From positions 4,152,791-4,216,790 of the forward strand of contig JACAXG010000068.1 in NCBI GenBank assembly GCA_018881555.1: 64,000 nucleotides of DNA. The letters are read 5' to 3'. How positions within the stretch are numbered: position 1 is the first letter of the stretch; each line of letters opens with the position of its first letter. The notes under the pieces are model-generated. The model made no database searches, had not been told where the DNA came from, and worked only from the letters and a program-made list of their open reading frames with translations. The DNA comes from Amblyornis subalaris. Taxonomy: Eukaryota > Chordata > Aves > Passeriformes > Ptilonorhynchidae. A program made the translations under genes and the position numbers. This document shows positions 12,101 to 24,100 of this stretch, piece by piece.

Positions 12101-15100
12101 CAAGTATTTTTTGCAGTGGAGCAGTGTGGGTCTTAGTCTCCCGTGTTTCTCTTTTAAGGGCTCACACCTTAAAGCATGTCACAGATGCATCTCCCAAATG
12201 CATTTGTGGTGTCATCAGGTTTGAGGATAATACAGTGCCACTTCCACTTCACATCCCTCTTGAACCACTCTTGCCCCTTGCTTCTAAATGAGCATTTGTG
12301 GTGATCTTAGGATGAGGATAACTTTGCTCCTGACAGCACATTTCCATAAAGCCAGTATTTGGGGAACACAGTTCATTGTTTTTTGCAGTGATTTGCCAGG
12401 CTTATCTAATAATTGTCAAATTACAGCTGTAACTACCCTGTTTTCCAGCTATTGAGATTAATAGAATGAACTTAAATTATCACCTTTTAAGGGGCTGATA
12501 GATAATCCTGGGCAAAGTCACTGCTAAGGGTTTTAAAATGATGCAACTTTATCAGCTGCCTGATTATCTATTAACGTCCGCTGGAATCCTCACAATAAAA
12601 GGTGCAGACTGACTTTGGTCATTGTATATATTTTAAAAAAGACCCAAAAANCCCCTAAACCAGAAAATCCTTCAAGTGCCTTAGCTTGAATGGCTCTTAT
12701 TATGCCATGTAATAGGCAAGCTGAGCAGGTAACTGCTCTGCCACGGTTCACTGATCAAACCCTAATAGAGAAATTGTGTTGGGTTGACTGTGGCTGAAAA
12801 TACTTTGAATGTTTGGTTAACTTTTCCCCTTAATTTCACTAAATTGAAAATAATCAGACTTGATCTTGGAATGAAACATACTTGTTTGAGTACCTTCATT
12901 TTGTGTTTGGATTTGTTTTGGAAGCTTATTAAGTCTCAAAGAAAACATCACAATATTTTCAGAGAAGTCAAGCCAGAGCCCTTAATACTTCTCATTTTAA
13001 AAAACCTGACTGAACTTGCTGATATCTGCACTAATGAGTCACGTGCCATGGTTGAGCTCAAACTTTTTTTGCATAGAAATGGAAAGCGCTGGGTTTGCTC
13101 TGATGGCCTTGCTGGGGGCTCTGTGTGCTGAGGACGCCCGATTTTACAGCCTTTTGAACGTCCTTTGAACTCATCCCTCTGGCTTTCCACAAGTCTATAG
13201 TGAAACTAAGTTTTATTGCATTACACTCTGGGTTTTTGATGCGCTGGCAGGAGGTCAGGGGAAGTGCAGGAGGACTGAAGGGTGGCTGCACGAAGCTGGT
13301 CCTGAGGGTTCTCTCTGTACCTGGGAGAAGAGCAAAGCTCCTGCCCCAGGAAAGCGTTGGAGAGCTCTGCTGCTTTCTTGCTCTTCATCAGAACAAGTGT
13401 TACCACATCGAGCTGGGCTGTGAGAAGGGAAGTTATCAGTCTGGTCTAGTAGGTGGCATCCTTGCCCACGGCAGGAAGGGTTGGAACTAAATAACCTTTA
13501 CAACGCAAGCCTTTCTGTGATTCTATGATCAGTGGTCCTGGAGTGGTTGGAGGCTCCTCTCCAGTGCTGGTGCAGCCTGAGGTGCTGTGCAGATCCTTCA
13601 TCAAGTGTTGAGATCTCCATTTACTATGTGTGCACAGGCTTCCTCTCCAAATAAATCAGAGTTTGGGGTGGGAGGCCACAGGCACATGGAGCTCTGTGTA
13701 CTCAGGAGCAGAGAGCCCTGGAAGAAGCCCTGGGCTCCTGCACTCACCTAATTTCTGCTTTCTCAGGCATCGTCCTCTGGAGCCACAGCTCAGAGAAAAC
13801 TCTTTCAACTTTATCTGGGTACTTTCTTTGGCTTAATGCAAGGTCGTGTCACCCATTTGTATCTGGAAAAGTCTTGTGCTTTGTTTGCCCAAAACAAACA
13901 CGCGGGAAGAGAGTTGAAATGTAATCTGCAGTGAGCAGCCTCCCACGGACCTGGAAGCCCTTGGCATTTGCGAGCAAGGTGCCCCGGGGAGATGAGCTGC
14001 TGGGTTGTGCCTCTGCTGATTGCATCCTTATCTAGAGCCTTGTAGGCACGCCTTTCCACCTTCTCCTGAGTGTCCTTTGGCCATCTGAATACCATAGGTT
14101 AGTTCTCAGCTGCAGAAAACAATGCTCTCAAGCACTGATCTTGAGGAAACCCAAACTTTTTGCACTGAACAGCATTGCACAAGGGTTTCTTAGCACTTGC
14201 TTTACCCCCTCCAGACCCAAAGAAATGCTGGCATGGGAGAAAGAGCCTGTTGGTGATGTTGGAGAGGAGCCTTGCTGCTTTGTAAGCATCTCGCCTGTGG
14301 AAGTGGAAGGAGGAGGTGACTTGGACAGGTGAAGGATGCCATGGAATCTGCTTTCTCATTGTTGGAGATGTCATGTTGGGATGTTCTTGCAGGAATCACT
14401 TGAAAAGTGTTTGAGGGAGAAGACCTCAGTAGGTTCGGGTTGCGTTGTTTTTAAATCCAGTGTGAGCAAATTTCAAGCCTGTAACTCTATCGGAATGTCA
14501 TAAGGGTTGTTGAATACCTCAAGGAGTTGATCTTGCATGGTTTTGAAGTAGGAATTGGAGCTCAAGAGTGTAAAACGCCCCAGGCATCCACATCTGGCAA
14601 TGCAAATCATGTCCATAGTCTGTTATTTTATCTGCNGCTTTGCAGGACATTCAGTCCTCATAAGCAGGATTGTGTAACTCAAGGAGGGGGGAAAAGATCA
14701 GGTTTTGCCCTTTCAAAATCTTACTTCTCTGTAGATTCAGATTGCATCTTAGGGGTAGGAGAAGTGTCAGGGGTATCTTTTTGCAATCTGCTAACAGTGG
14801 TGTCTGTGGACATATTCATGACCCCTGGACCAGCCGATTGCACTCAGCAGTTTGATCTGTCCTGAGCCTGGCACCTGCATTTTGCATCCCACCGGTGATT
14901 CAGTGGCAGCTTCACGGCCATGACCCCCAGCACTGTCTCTGCCCTGCCTTTTGCAGCAGAAGTGGTCAGTGAAAGCCCTGGCAGTGAATCAGGTGCCTCT
15001 GAGTCAGTCAGGGCAGGTGTGCAGGTCTGTGTGAGGGGATGGGAGTGAGCTCTGGGCATCAGTGCATGCCCCGGAGATGGGCANTGCCAGCCCCGTGCCA

Positions 15101-18100
15101 GGAGCTCACGTCACCTGCTCTGGGACACTCGCAGGCACCACTTNCTCATTTTTCTCCCAGCTCCTGGTAGTTATTGTTTGATACACACCCTGATGCCAGA
15201 GGGCTTGTGGGTTTTTAGTNAGTAACCCTGGGCAGTTTAGTTATCCATGCAAATATGCAGCCCTCCTCTGAATCCTGCTCCATTCTTGTCCTCGGCACCC
15301 TGCAGCANTCATCTACGCAGGAAAACGCGCACGGTGTTATAACTAAAAAGAACTTTGTGTATTAAGTTTCTAATCTACAGTTTCATTAAGAAATAAAATA
15401 AATATGTATTTTGTAGGCTATTCTGTTACTTAAAAAGAAAACAGTTCTGGAAAAATGAATCTCTAGCTGAAACATTTTACAGCTAATATTTTCCTTCCCA
15501 GTTCAACTTCCAAATTACATTTGTCATGTTCCTCCAAAAGCCCAAGTTGGCTAATGGAAAAAGCTTGCTTTTGCTTTTCTGGGGTTGTTTCTCCAGAATT
15601 CAGTGTTTCAGCAATAATGGGGAAACAGGGCTTCAGAGTGAGAAGAGCTGAGTTACCGTCCTATTTTTAATGAGTAAAAATTTAAGTGTTTTATTTTGAA
15701 ACCTTGTTAGCTCTGTGGGGAAACTTGTTATTATTTTTTACAGGACCTTTGTGCCGTGGGACTGACCCCTTGTGTAGGATTAGAGAGCCTGTAAGCTCTG
15801 ATAATACCAAGTAATTAACAACCCATCAGGAGCTGATTCTTGGAAGTGAAGTCAAAGTTTTTGTGTAATGACTCTTAGCAAATTAATTGGTGTTTGGCTG
15901 CCTGTGATTTCAGGGAGGAAGCAAGCTGGAAAGTGAAGGTGTTTGGGGTTTGCTTTTTTCATTCTTCCTGAACTCTAAGTAAGGATAGGGCAGTTCCTGA
16001 AAATTCCTGGAAACAGAAGTAATTTCTAAAGATTCATTAAATGTGTGAGCTGCAGCAGCAGTAAGACAATATTTAGACAATACTTAGATACTGAAAAATA
16101 AACTTTATAATGATTGTATTTAAAAAATGCTTATGTGCCTCCTTGTCATGACTTTGTGCCTGTATTGGCTGCATTTATACCCATGTCAGCACCAGCTACT
16201 TATCTCTGAACTTTTGTTGCAACTCTAAGAGTACCTGACCCATTTCTCTTATTGCAGGTAGAGCTTCACGTCCACCTGGATGGAGCCATTAGACCAGAGA
16301 CCATCTTGTACTTTAGCAGGTGAGTCATGGGGGGAAGAAAGCTCTGGGAGCTGCAGTTCAACAGCATCATCNCTTCTGCTTGTCCAGGTCTGTGACAGAG
16401 GAGCTGCTGCAGGCAGCAGAGCTGGCTGGTGCTGGTTCCGTCTCTGCCCAGACCTGGCTGCAGGGTGTGATGACACTGAGCACATCCCAAAAGGCAGTGG
16501 GGCTGCACAGGTAGCAGGAATGTGAGTGAGGTGGTCATGGGTTTGTGAGCTGGGCAAGCTAAGAGGAGCCACCATGAGAAAAGAAGATGTCTCATAAAGA
16601 GCTGTCTGCCTTTGAAGTGTACCTGGGACACGGCACAGTCGCTGTCTTCTCATTTCTTTTTCCACATTCCTAATTGCAAAAGCAAGTGGAATGGCAGCAG
16701 GCTGGGAGCACTGTCTGGTGGTGCTGCTGTTCCACGGTTTGGGAGGAAAAACCGGCTTGGGTGCCCTTTCCTGTCCTGCTGCCATGTGCCTGTGGATCCC
16801 AGGGTGCAGGCTGTCAGCAGTCACTCGTGTGTGGGTGACCCAGGGAAGCACTTGGCAGTGACTTAAGAGNGAAGTTGTTCCCTTGACAGAGCCCACGTGC
16901 ATCTTCCTTCAGTGTAGATCGTGTGGGAAGCACCAGGGTNAATGATTAACCTGTAAGAGGATGTTTGTAAGCAAAATAAACAAGATTTCTTCCAGCTGTC
17001 ACTGATACCCTCAGATCAAGAAGGTGGCAAGGGTAAGGATTTCAGGAAACAGCTCCTAGGCACAACTCTGGTACTTTGGGGAGGAAATCTCTTCTGGGGA
17101 GGAAATCTGTTCTGAGGAGGATGGGAAGTGGTTCTGGCATCCTGTGAGCCCAGCAGACTCCAAGGCAGTGCAGTCCTAGGGGGAAATATTCTTTCTGGAG
17201 TAGCTTTTTCTGCAGGGCCTGGCCATACTTTTTGCAGTGTAGTCAGAGCAAGGANGGTGGATCAGAGCTGTCCATCCCATTTGCTGCTGGACACTGGCAT
17301 GGTGAACTGAGGCAGGGTTGCTGCAGGGCTGAAATACAGGTCCAAATGAACAGAAGGGTTGGTGCTGATTCCCTGGGGCTCTGCTGGGTCCCTCTGCCTG
17401 CAAACAGAAAATGCCAGTGTAGTCCCCTAGGAGAATTGTAGGAGCCCTGAAATCCAGGAGGCACTTGGCTGTCTGGGGATCCTGTGCCAGGGTCCTTGCT
17501 TAGGGCAGAAACCTTCATGGCCTGAGTGTGTGCCGAGTTCCCTCTTATTTTTAAACAGCCCTGGCATCTCCTTGAGTTGCCAGCCCTTGGGTGGAGCAAG
17601 GCTGTGCTATTTGTGAGCTCTAAAACTTGCACTCACNCACGAAAAAAGCAGTGGGGCAGTGCAGAAGGCTCTAGGGGACTGACTGCCTTAATAACCTCAC
17701 CCTGGGCACAGAAAGCTGCTTGTGGTCTATTTTTAAAGGTAAAGAGCTGGAAATAAATTTACCAGGTGGTGTCTGACCATGTGCACATAACCCCAAGCTG
17801 CTGGGATGCACAAGCCCCCTTGGGCAGTGCACTGCTGAACTCAGGCATTTTTAGAAACTGTCTCCAATTCTGTGAGGTCTGGGTCAGTTTTTGCATCTGC
17901 CCTGCCCAGCCAAAGGGCTTAGAGCCATGACAGACCTCTCATGGGCCTGGCTGTCCCCCAGGAGAGGTGCCCATTCCATGGTGGGGTGATGTGCATGGTG
18001 CTGCCTGTGGCTGGAGGGAGCTCTGGGCAGGACACCGAGGTGGCAGGGGGAAAAACACGTTCCCCTGGGGCCTCTTGGCTTCAGGAAGGATCCCACCTAC

Positions 18101-21100
18101 AAGGAGGGTTGGATGGATGGGGCAGCAGCAGCTCTGAAAGCCACACTGGCAAGATCCACCAGACCTCCTCATCCAGTGGCGTGATTCCAGCGTGGATCAT
18201 CCCAAAGCACTGCTGCTGTTGCCTGCATGAAGGCATTTCTTTGGGAAGCACACGGAAGAGGTCAGGGAAGTGGCTTTGCTGTAGGAATCTTTCCCGGGGC
18301 AGGTGGAGGAAGGTGCACATCGGTTCCTGGAGCAGACACTGATGTGTCGGTGCCATGGAAAGGGCAAGGAGGGGAGGAAAAACGACGCCTTGGCAGCAAT
18401 GAGTGTTCCCTGCTGAGTGCCAGCAACTTAATCTGTGCAGATTGCATGTGAGGNCTGAGCGTGGGGCTGGTTTCCTTCCTGGCTGAGTGGGGAAGGAGCG
18501 GTGTTTACTGAGCCTAGGAGCAGGGTCCTTTGGACTGTGTCCCTGTATGGCTCATTGGGATGGTTGTTGGCATCGGAANACTAAAGCTGTCTGGGGTGTT
18601 TTGTCTCTATTAGCAGAGTTCTTCCATCAATCACCTGTAATTCATTGTGGCAGGAAAGAGGATTAAAAACAAATGTCTAGTTATTATTCCAAATTTATGT
18701 TGGCTTGTGCAGGGTACCAGAGTGTGGGGGTGGCAAAGCCTGCCCAGGAAGCTGCAGCACCCTTGGCCGGCAGCCCCCTCGGGCCTGGCTGTTGCCACAC
18801 CGGGAACACCTTCACCCACACGGTATTCCAGCTGCTCCTGGGAAAGATGGCCTCTTCCCCCTTGGGAGCATTTATGTGGGCATTAGCATGTCTGTCCCTT
18901 TGGTGAGAGCAGTTGTCGCCTTTTGTTCCTGTGTGGGAGGTGTTCCTGTCACAGAAGATGCCACCAGGATGCTGGGCTCTGGAACCAGCTCTGTCACAGG
19001 AGCTGCTGGCACTGAATCCATGAGCCACGACACTTCTGCCTGTGTGATCCCAGGCCTCAGAGCATCTCCTTGATTTTTCAAGCCTTTGAGCCTGCGTAAG
19101 TGGATATTAACTTTTCTAAAGAATTTTGGCAATTCTGCTGCTAGGTCTGGGAGGTGCCAAGAAATAATCCAGAGCCCCTTTAGATGAACTCCTTCTTAAG
19201 CCTAAAATGTGCCCTGGCTGTGTTCCTGCCGGGTCAGTCTGGGCCTGTAGTTCAGTTTGTTTGTGCTTTGCCTGTGTTTTGGATCGCCTTCCTCCCCGCT
19301 GAGGCTCAGGGCTCCATCCGTGAGGAGATGTTGGAAGGACAGCNTGTGCCGTATCTTTCCTGTGAAGAAACGGTGGTTGATGCTGCCAGCTCGGGATGCA
19401 ATTGCTGTATGAAAAGGACTGACTAAAAATGTGATAACCTTCCCTGTCAGTAACACATGACTTCATTTCCAGGAAAAGAGGGATCCCTCTCCCCGGAAAT
19501 ACTGTTGAGAAGCTCATGAAGTATGTCAGCTATGACACACCACTGACACTTCCCCAGTTTCTAGAGAAATTTAATTACTACATGCCTGCCATTGCGTAAG
19601 TACCCTGCTTTTTGCTTCCTCCCCCTCAACCCTTGGCTCAGCCTTGGGGGTCCCCTGTGGGCCCTGAGGGTGACAGGTCCCACTGCCATCCCCGCAGGGG
19701 TGACCGTGAGGCGGTGAAGAGGATCGCCTACGAGTTTGTGGAAACCAAAGCAAAGGAAGGAATGGCCTACGTGGAGGTCCGGTACAGCCCTCACCTCCTG
19801 GCCAACTCTGGTGTGGATCCCATCCCCTGGGGACAAGCTCAGTGAGTGATCCTGCCATGCCAGGGAGCCGGTGGGTGGCTGGTTGGGCANGGAGAAGGCG
19901 TGGCCCATGCCAGTCAGCCACTGTGTGTTCAGAGCCTGCTGTAACAAACCTCCTTTCTCCTCCCACGCAGCAGGTGCCAGCATGCTTCCACCTCTCTCTC
20001 CCATTTTAAGANTTTTTCACCTTAAATATCTGTGTCCTGCAGTGTTTCAATGTCCCTTGCTCTGGGCACGGAGTTCTGCACGTGCAGAGCAGCCGTGCTC
20101 ACCCTTCTGGCTGGAGCCATTCTCTGTGCGAGGGAAAGCGGCNTCCAGATATGGCCTGCCTGACCACAGAATGGGAATTTGGGATGACAGAGACGGTGGG
20201 TGGTGTTGGAGGGGGCTGGTGATCGGATCCCTTCCTTCCGTGTCACCCGCTCTGTGAGGTGTGCCTCTCATGGAATCAGTGCTGGGCTCTCCAGCGTGTG
20301 CTGGGGTGGGTGCTGAGCCCTGCCTGGCTGCAGGCAGTTNTGTGCCCTAATGAGGTGCTCCGGCAAAGAGGGGGGTTCCTCTGCTCGGGCAGGGTTGGCA
20401 CCCAGTTCCCCAAGGCCTTTCTAAATCTCAGTGTCCTCTGTGCATGCTTTGGTGCCCGATATCTGGTAAATGTGGGTGTGGCATGGGTGTAAAAGGGGCT
20501 CTCAAGCTCTGGGTGGTCTCCTTGGCTGCCTCTGGATGTTAAGGCGAGTGGAACCTGGGCCAGCCTGTCCTCCCCTGGGAACGCTGGGCTGGACCTGCGG
20601 CTCTCCTTGCCCCCCTGGCAGGTGACTGGCCTCTCGCTGATGGCTTTTCTTCCCTGCAGGGGAGACCTCACTCCAGACGAAGTCGTTCAGCTCGTAAATC
20701 AGGGACTGCAGGATGGAGAAAGGGATTTCCACATCAAAGCCAGGTCTATTCTATGCTGCATGCGCCATATGCCAAGTAATGTATTGCAGCTGCCCTGCTG
20801 CTCTGCTCCCCTTCCCTGACGCGTGGCGGGGGGGACGGCCCCTGGGTCTGGGTCCCTGCAGGAATGTGGGGAAAGCCCCGGGCTGTGGGTCCCATGAGGG
20901 ACCAGACAGAGCTGAGGAGATTCTGTTCTTGGTGAGGGTCCTCTGCTCCTTTCAGTGTAGGGAAAAGGTCTGCTGGATGCAAGAGTCGGGGTCTGTGGGT
21001 ACAATCAGTATCTCAAAGGTTTTGCTAGGGAGACAAAAGGGGCTCTTTGTTCTCTCCTNGAGGAGCTGTGATCTCTGCTCCCTGCCCAAAGGGCAGAGCT

Positions 21101-24100
21101 TGCCTTGGGCCAGTGGAAGCCATTGGCACAGTGAGCAGTTGCATTTTCCATGACTGTCTGGGGGTCTGAGAGCGAGTGGTCACGGAAGGAGGACCAGGCA
21201 TGAGACCTCACACTTCCCTGGTCGCGGTCCTGCTGCTGCAGCAGGATGCTCCTTCCTTAGCCTGGGTCATGGGGCAGCCAGAGAATCCACTGACTGCAGT
21301 CAGTCTGCTGGCTTAAGCTGAAAACACAAGTTAAATATACTTAAGGCACATATATAAAACGTTTTTTATAAAATCAGCAGCTCTGAACTTCATTGGTAAC
21401 AGGGGCTGAGACCCAGAATAGAAAGAAAATCCAGTTTCTAGTGCTTCAATGGACTGTTGAGTTCTGTGAACATCTTCCTCTATGAGAGGATGCAGTCAGA
21501 GAGAGGCTGTGTGACAGTAGCTGGTTTATGTGAAGACTTTATTCTGAGTATTTTCATATCTCACACCAGTTTTANGTAGGCTTAGTAGCGTAGATGGTGG
21601 AAAGGTTTTTCCTAATGAGTACATGATTAATTTGTGCCTAGAAATGTGAAAAATTATATTCTTGGAAACTGAGGGATTTGAGAGTGGGGGGAGTTTTTCT
21701 GCCTGCACAGTCAACCCCAAACAACACTTGGAAAACTTGACCCTTAACATTTCTGGTTTCTAGGAAGAAAACGTTTTCCTTTGTAGGAACTGGAAAGCTG
21801 TAAGGCACAGTCACACTGATCTGCAGTTACAGTCCCTGCCAGTGCACGAGTGGTAAAGGCAGGGGGTGGCAGGAGCATCTGAGGGCACGTGCAGCCTGCA
21901 CTTCCCTGCAGGAGGGATTGCTTGTGCAAACAGCAGAGTTGGCATTGTCATACCTGTGTCCCTGGGCACCAGCTGTTACCAGAGCCAGTGATGTGCTTGA
22001 TAAAGAGTCTTTAGTGCTACATTGAGGATGTGCTGCACAGTCAGAAGCCACCCTGTAATTAATGAACTGTTGAGAGAAAGGCAGAGATGCCAGCCAGAAC
22101 TAGCTCATATTAAACTTGTTAATAAAATAATGGCTCTAACCCAGTGAGTTGGAAATTGATGGGAAAAAAAAAAAAGAAATTGCACACATCTTGTGTGTGC
22201 ATATGATTTGGGGATTGTATGTACACAGCAGGTGCTTGTTAATTATTAACAGTACTGTTTATGTGTATTTCTTGGCCTTTCTGCTAAGGTTAAGTGCTGG
22301 GTGAGCTGGTAGGTGCAGTCCTTTTTTGGAGGTTATCTATCCTGATCAGAGAGAGCTCTGAAGCAGTTNTTGGCCACTTGTTACTTTCTTTCTCACTGAT
22401 GCCAAATAGATAAAACTTCAGGTCCTTTCCCCCAGGAGCAGAATCCTTGGGGGAGTCAAGGATGCCCTACAGTAGGGCAGGGATGACTGTAGAGCAGGGC
22501 CCCCCAGAGATCCCTCCCAGCCCAATCTCCTCCATGACATAACATGTCTGATGGGCCAGTTCTGTCCTTTACCCCCACCCTTGCCTGGCCTGGGATGGGG
22601 TGAAAGCTCAGGAATTGAGGGATTTCTCCAACGCACCACATCACAGCCCCAGCAGTGCAGTTTTCTTACCTCAAGCCAACTGCAGCAATCACCACTCCTT
22701 GGTGTTTGTTTAATTAATTTTTCCCCTGCTTGAAGTGAGCAGAAAAATATGATGAGAGGAGTTTTATAGCTGGTGAATGCATTTGATTTGCCTTTCATTG
22801 ACAGCAGACTGATCAGTTGACAGCTTTTATTTCCCTGAAGATGACAGACGTTTCTAGGAGTTTGCTAGCTTTCTTTTTGAGCATCAAATTTTAGGAAAAA
22901 CTGAAGAAAACAGCCCTAGCCTTCTTGTTATAGAATCAGGATTTGTTTAGAAAAATGCTGAATGCTTTCTCCTGAATCCTGGTGCTGTCTCTTCCAGGCT
23001 GGTCTCCAGAGGTGGTGGAGCTCTGCAAGAAATATCGAAACGACTCCGTGGTGGCCGTCGACCTGGCTGGGGATGAGTCCCTGAAGGTGGAGAATTACTC
23101 TGAGCATAAGAAGGCTTATGAGGTTTGTGGAATAAGCTTCTTAAAAGAAATTATCAGAAAAATATATATTGAGGTGGTGTGAAATATATAGTGACGTGTG
23201 TGAAGGGACACTTTTCCAACTGCGAACAGCTGGGACAGCTTAAAAGTTCGTTGCAGCTATTAAAAACATTCAGTTAAATAGCAAAAGTATTTGTTTATAT
23301 TTCCTAAGTGATTAATGGCAGGCATCATTGCTAAAACATGGCCTTAGAGCTGGGGCTTGGCACGCTACCCTGTAGCTCTGAGTGCGACATGAGTGACATG
23401 GAGCCTGTATCATCCCCCACCCCACTGCTGTTGGCTCCTGGGGCTTGGTGAAACCATGGCCAAGGGTGGAAGAGACTGGCCTTTCCAGTCTGGCAGAAAT
23501 CACCCGAGGAGCAGAGAAGAAACTGCACATTTGCAGGGCTTTTATCTGATCATCTCAAATGCAAACACCGGAATGGCTTCAGGAGCCTGATCCCAGGCTC
23601 TCACTAAACCTCAGCCTTTGCAGTGGCTCAGAGGGATGGCCACCACCTCTTGCTGGTGGAAGTTTGGGGTGGTTAGTCCCCTCCATCAGTGGGGGAGGAG
23701 GTTGTGCACCCTCACTGGCAAAAAGGATGGTGGTTTGCAAGCAGTGCTCAGGTCCGAAACCACATGGGGCTTCCTTGGGGTCTTCACCCCATCAGTGAGA
23801 GCTGATACAAGGTGGGCCTGCACTGCTGTGCTGGATGAACAGAGGGATTATAAACCAGGACATGGGCACAGGGGTTTATTAACTGATGGGCAGGCAGTCT
23901 CATCCTGCCCTGGTGTGCCAGCAGTACCCAGGTCCAGCCTCCTCTGTCCGAAGGATGCATCTTGTCTCTGTGCCAGGGGCTCGCTCAGGCTCTGAAATGC
24001 TGAAGCAAACCCCCCTCCCACCTGTATTAAGTAACTGAAAACAACTCCTGGGTGCACAGCCCTGAAGGATTGTCTGTGAAGAAAGTCTGCTGCAAGATGG

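Larger units (their letters stand above)
9156..16257 (+). other. ADA: ADA intron 1
   Basis: At 7.1 kb this is the longest ADA intron. It holds the second half of the CpG island, a T/G-rich low-complexity tract with Ns (about 9690-9785), a motif-dense AT-rich block (12.4-12.6 kb), a CR1 tail (13.44-13.53 kb) and AT-rich sequence near 15.3-15.7 kb. In mammals intron 1 of ADA carries the thymic enhancer, so regulatory content here is expected. No coding sequence was recognised. Confidence 0.85.
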
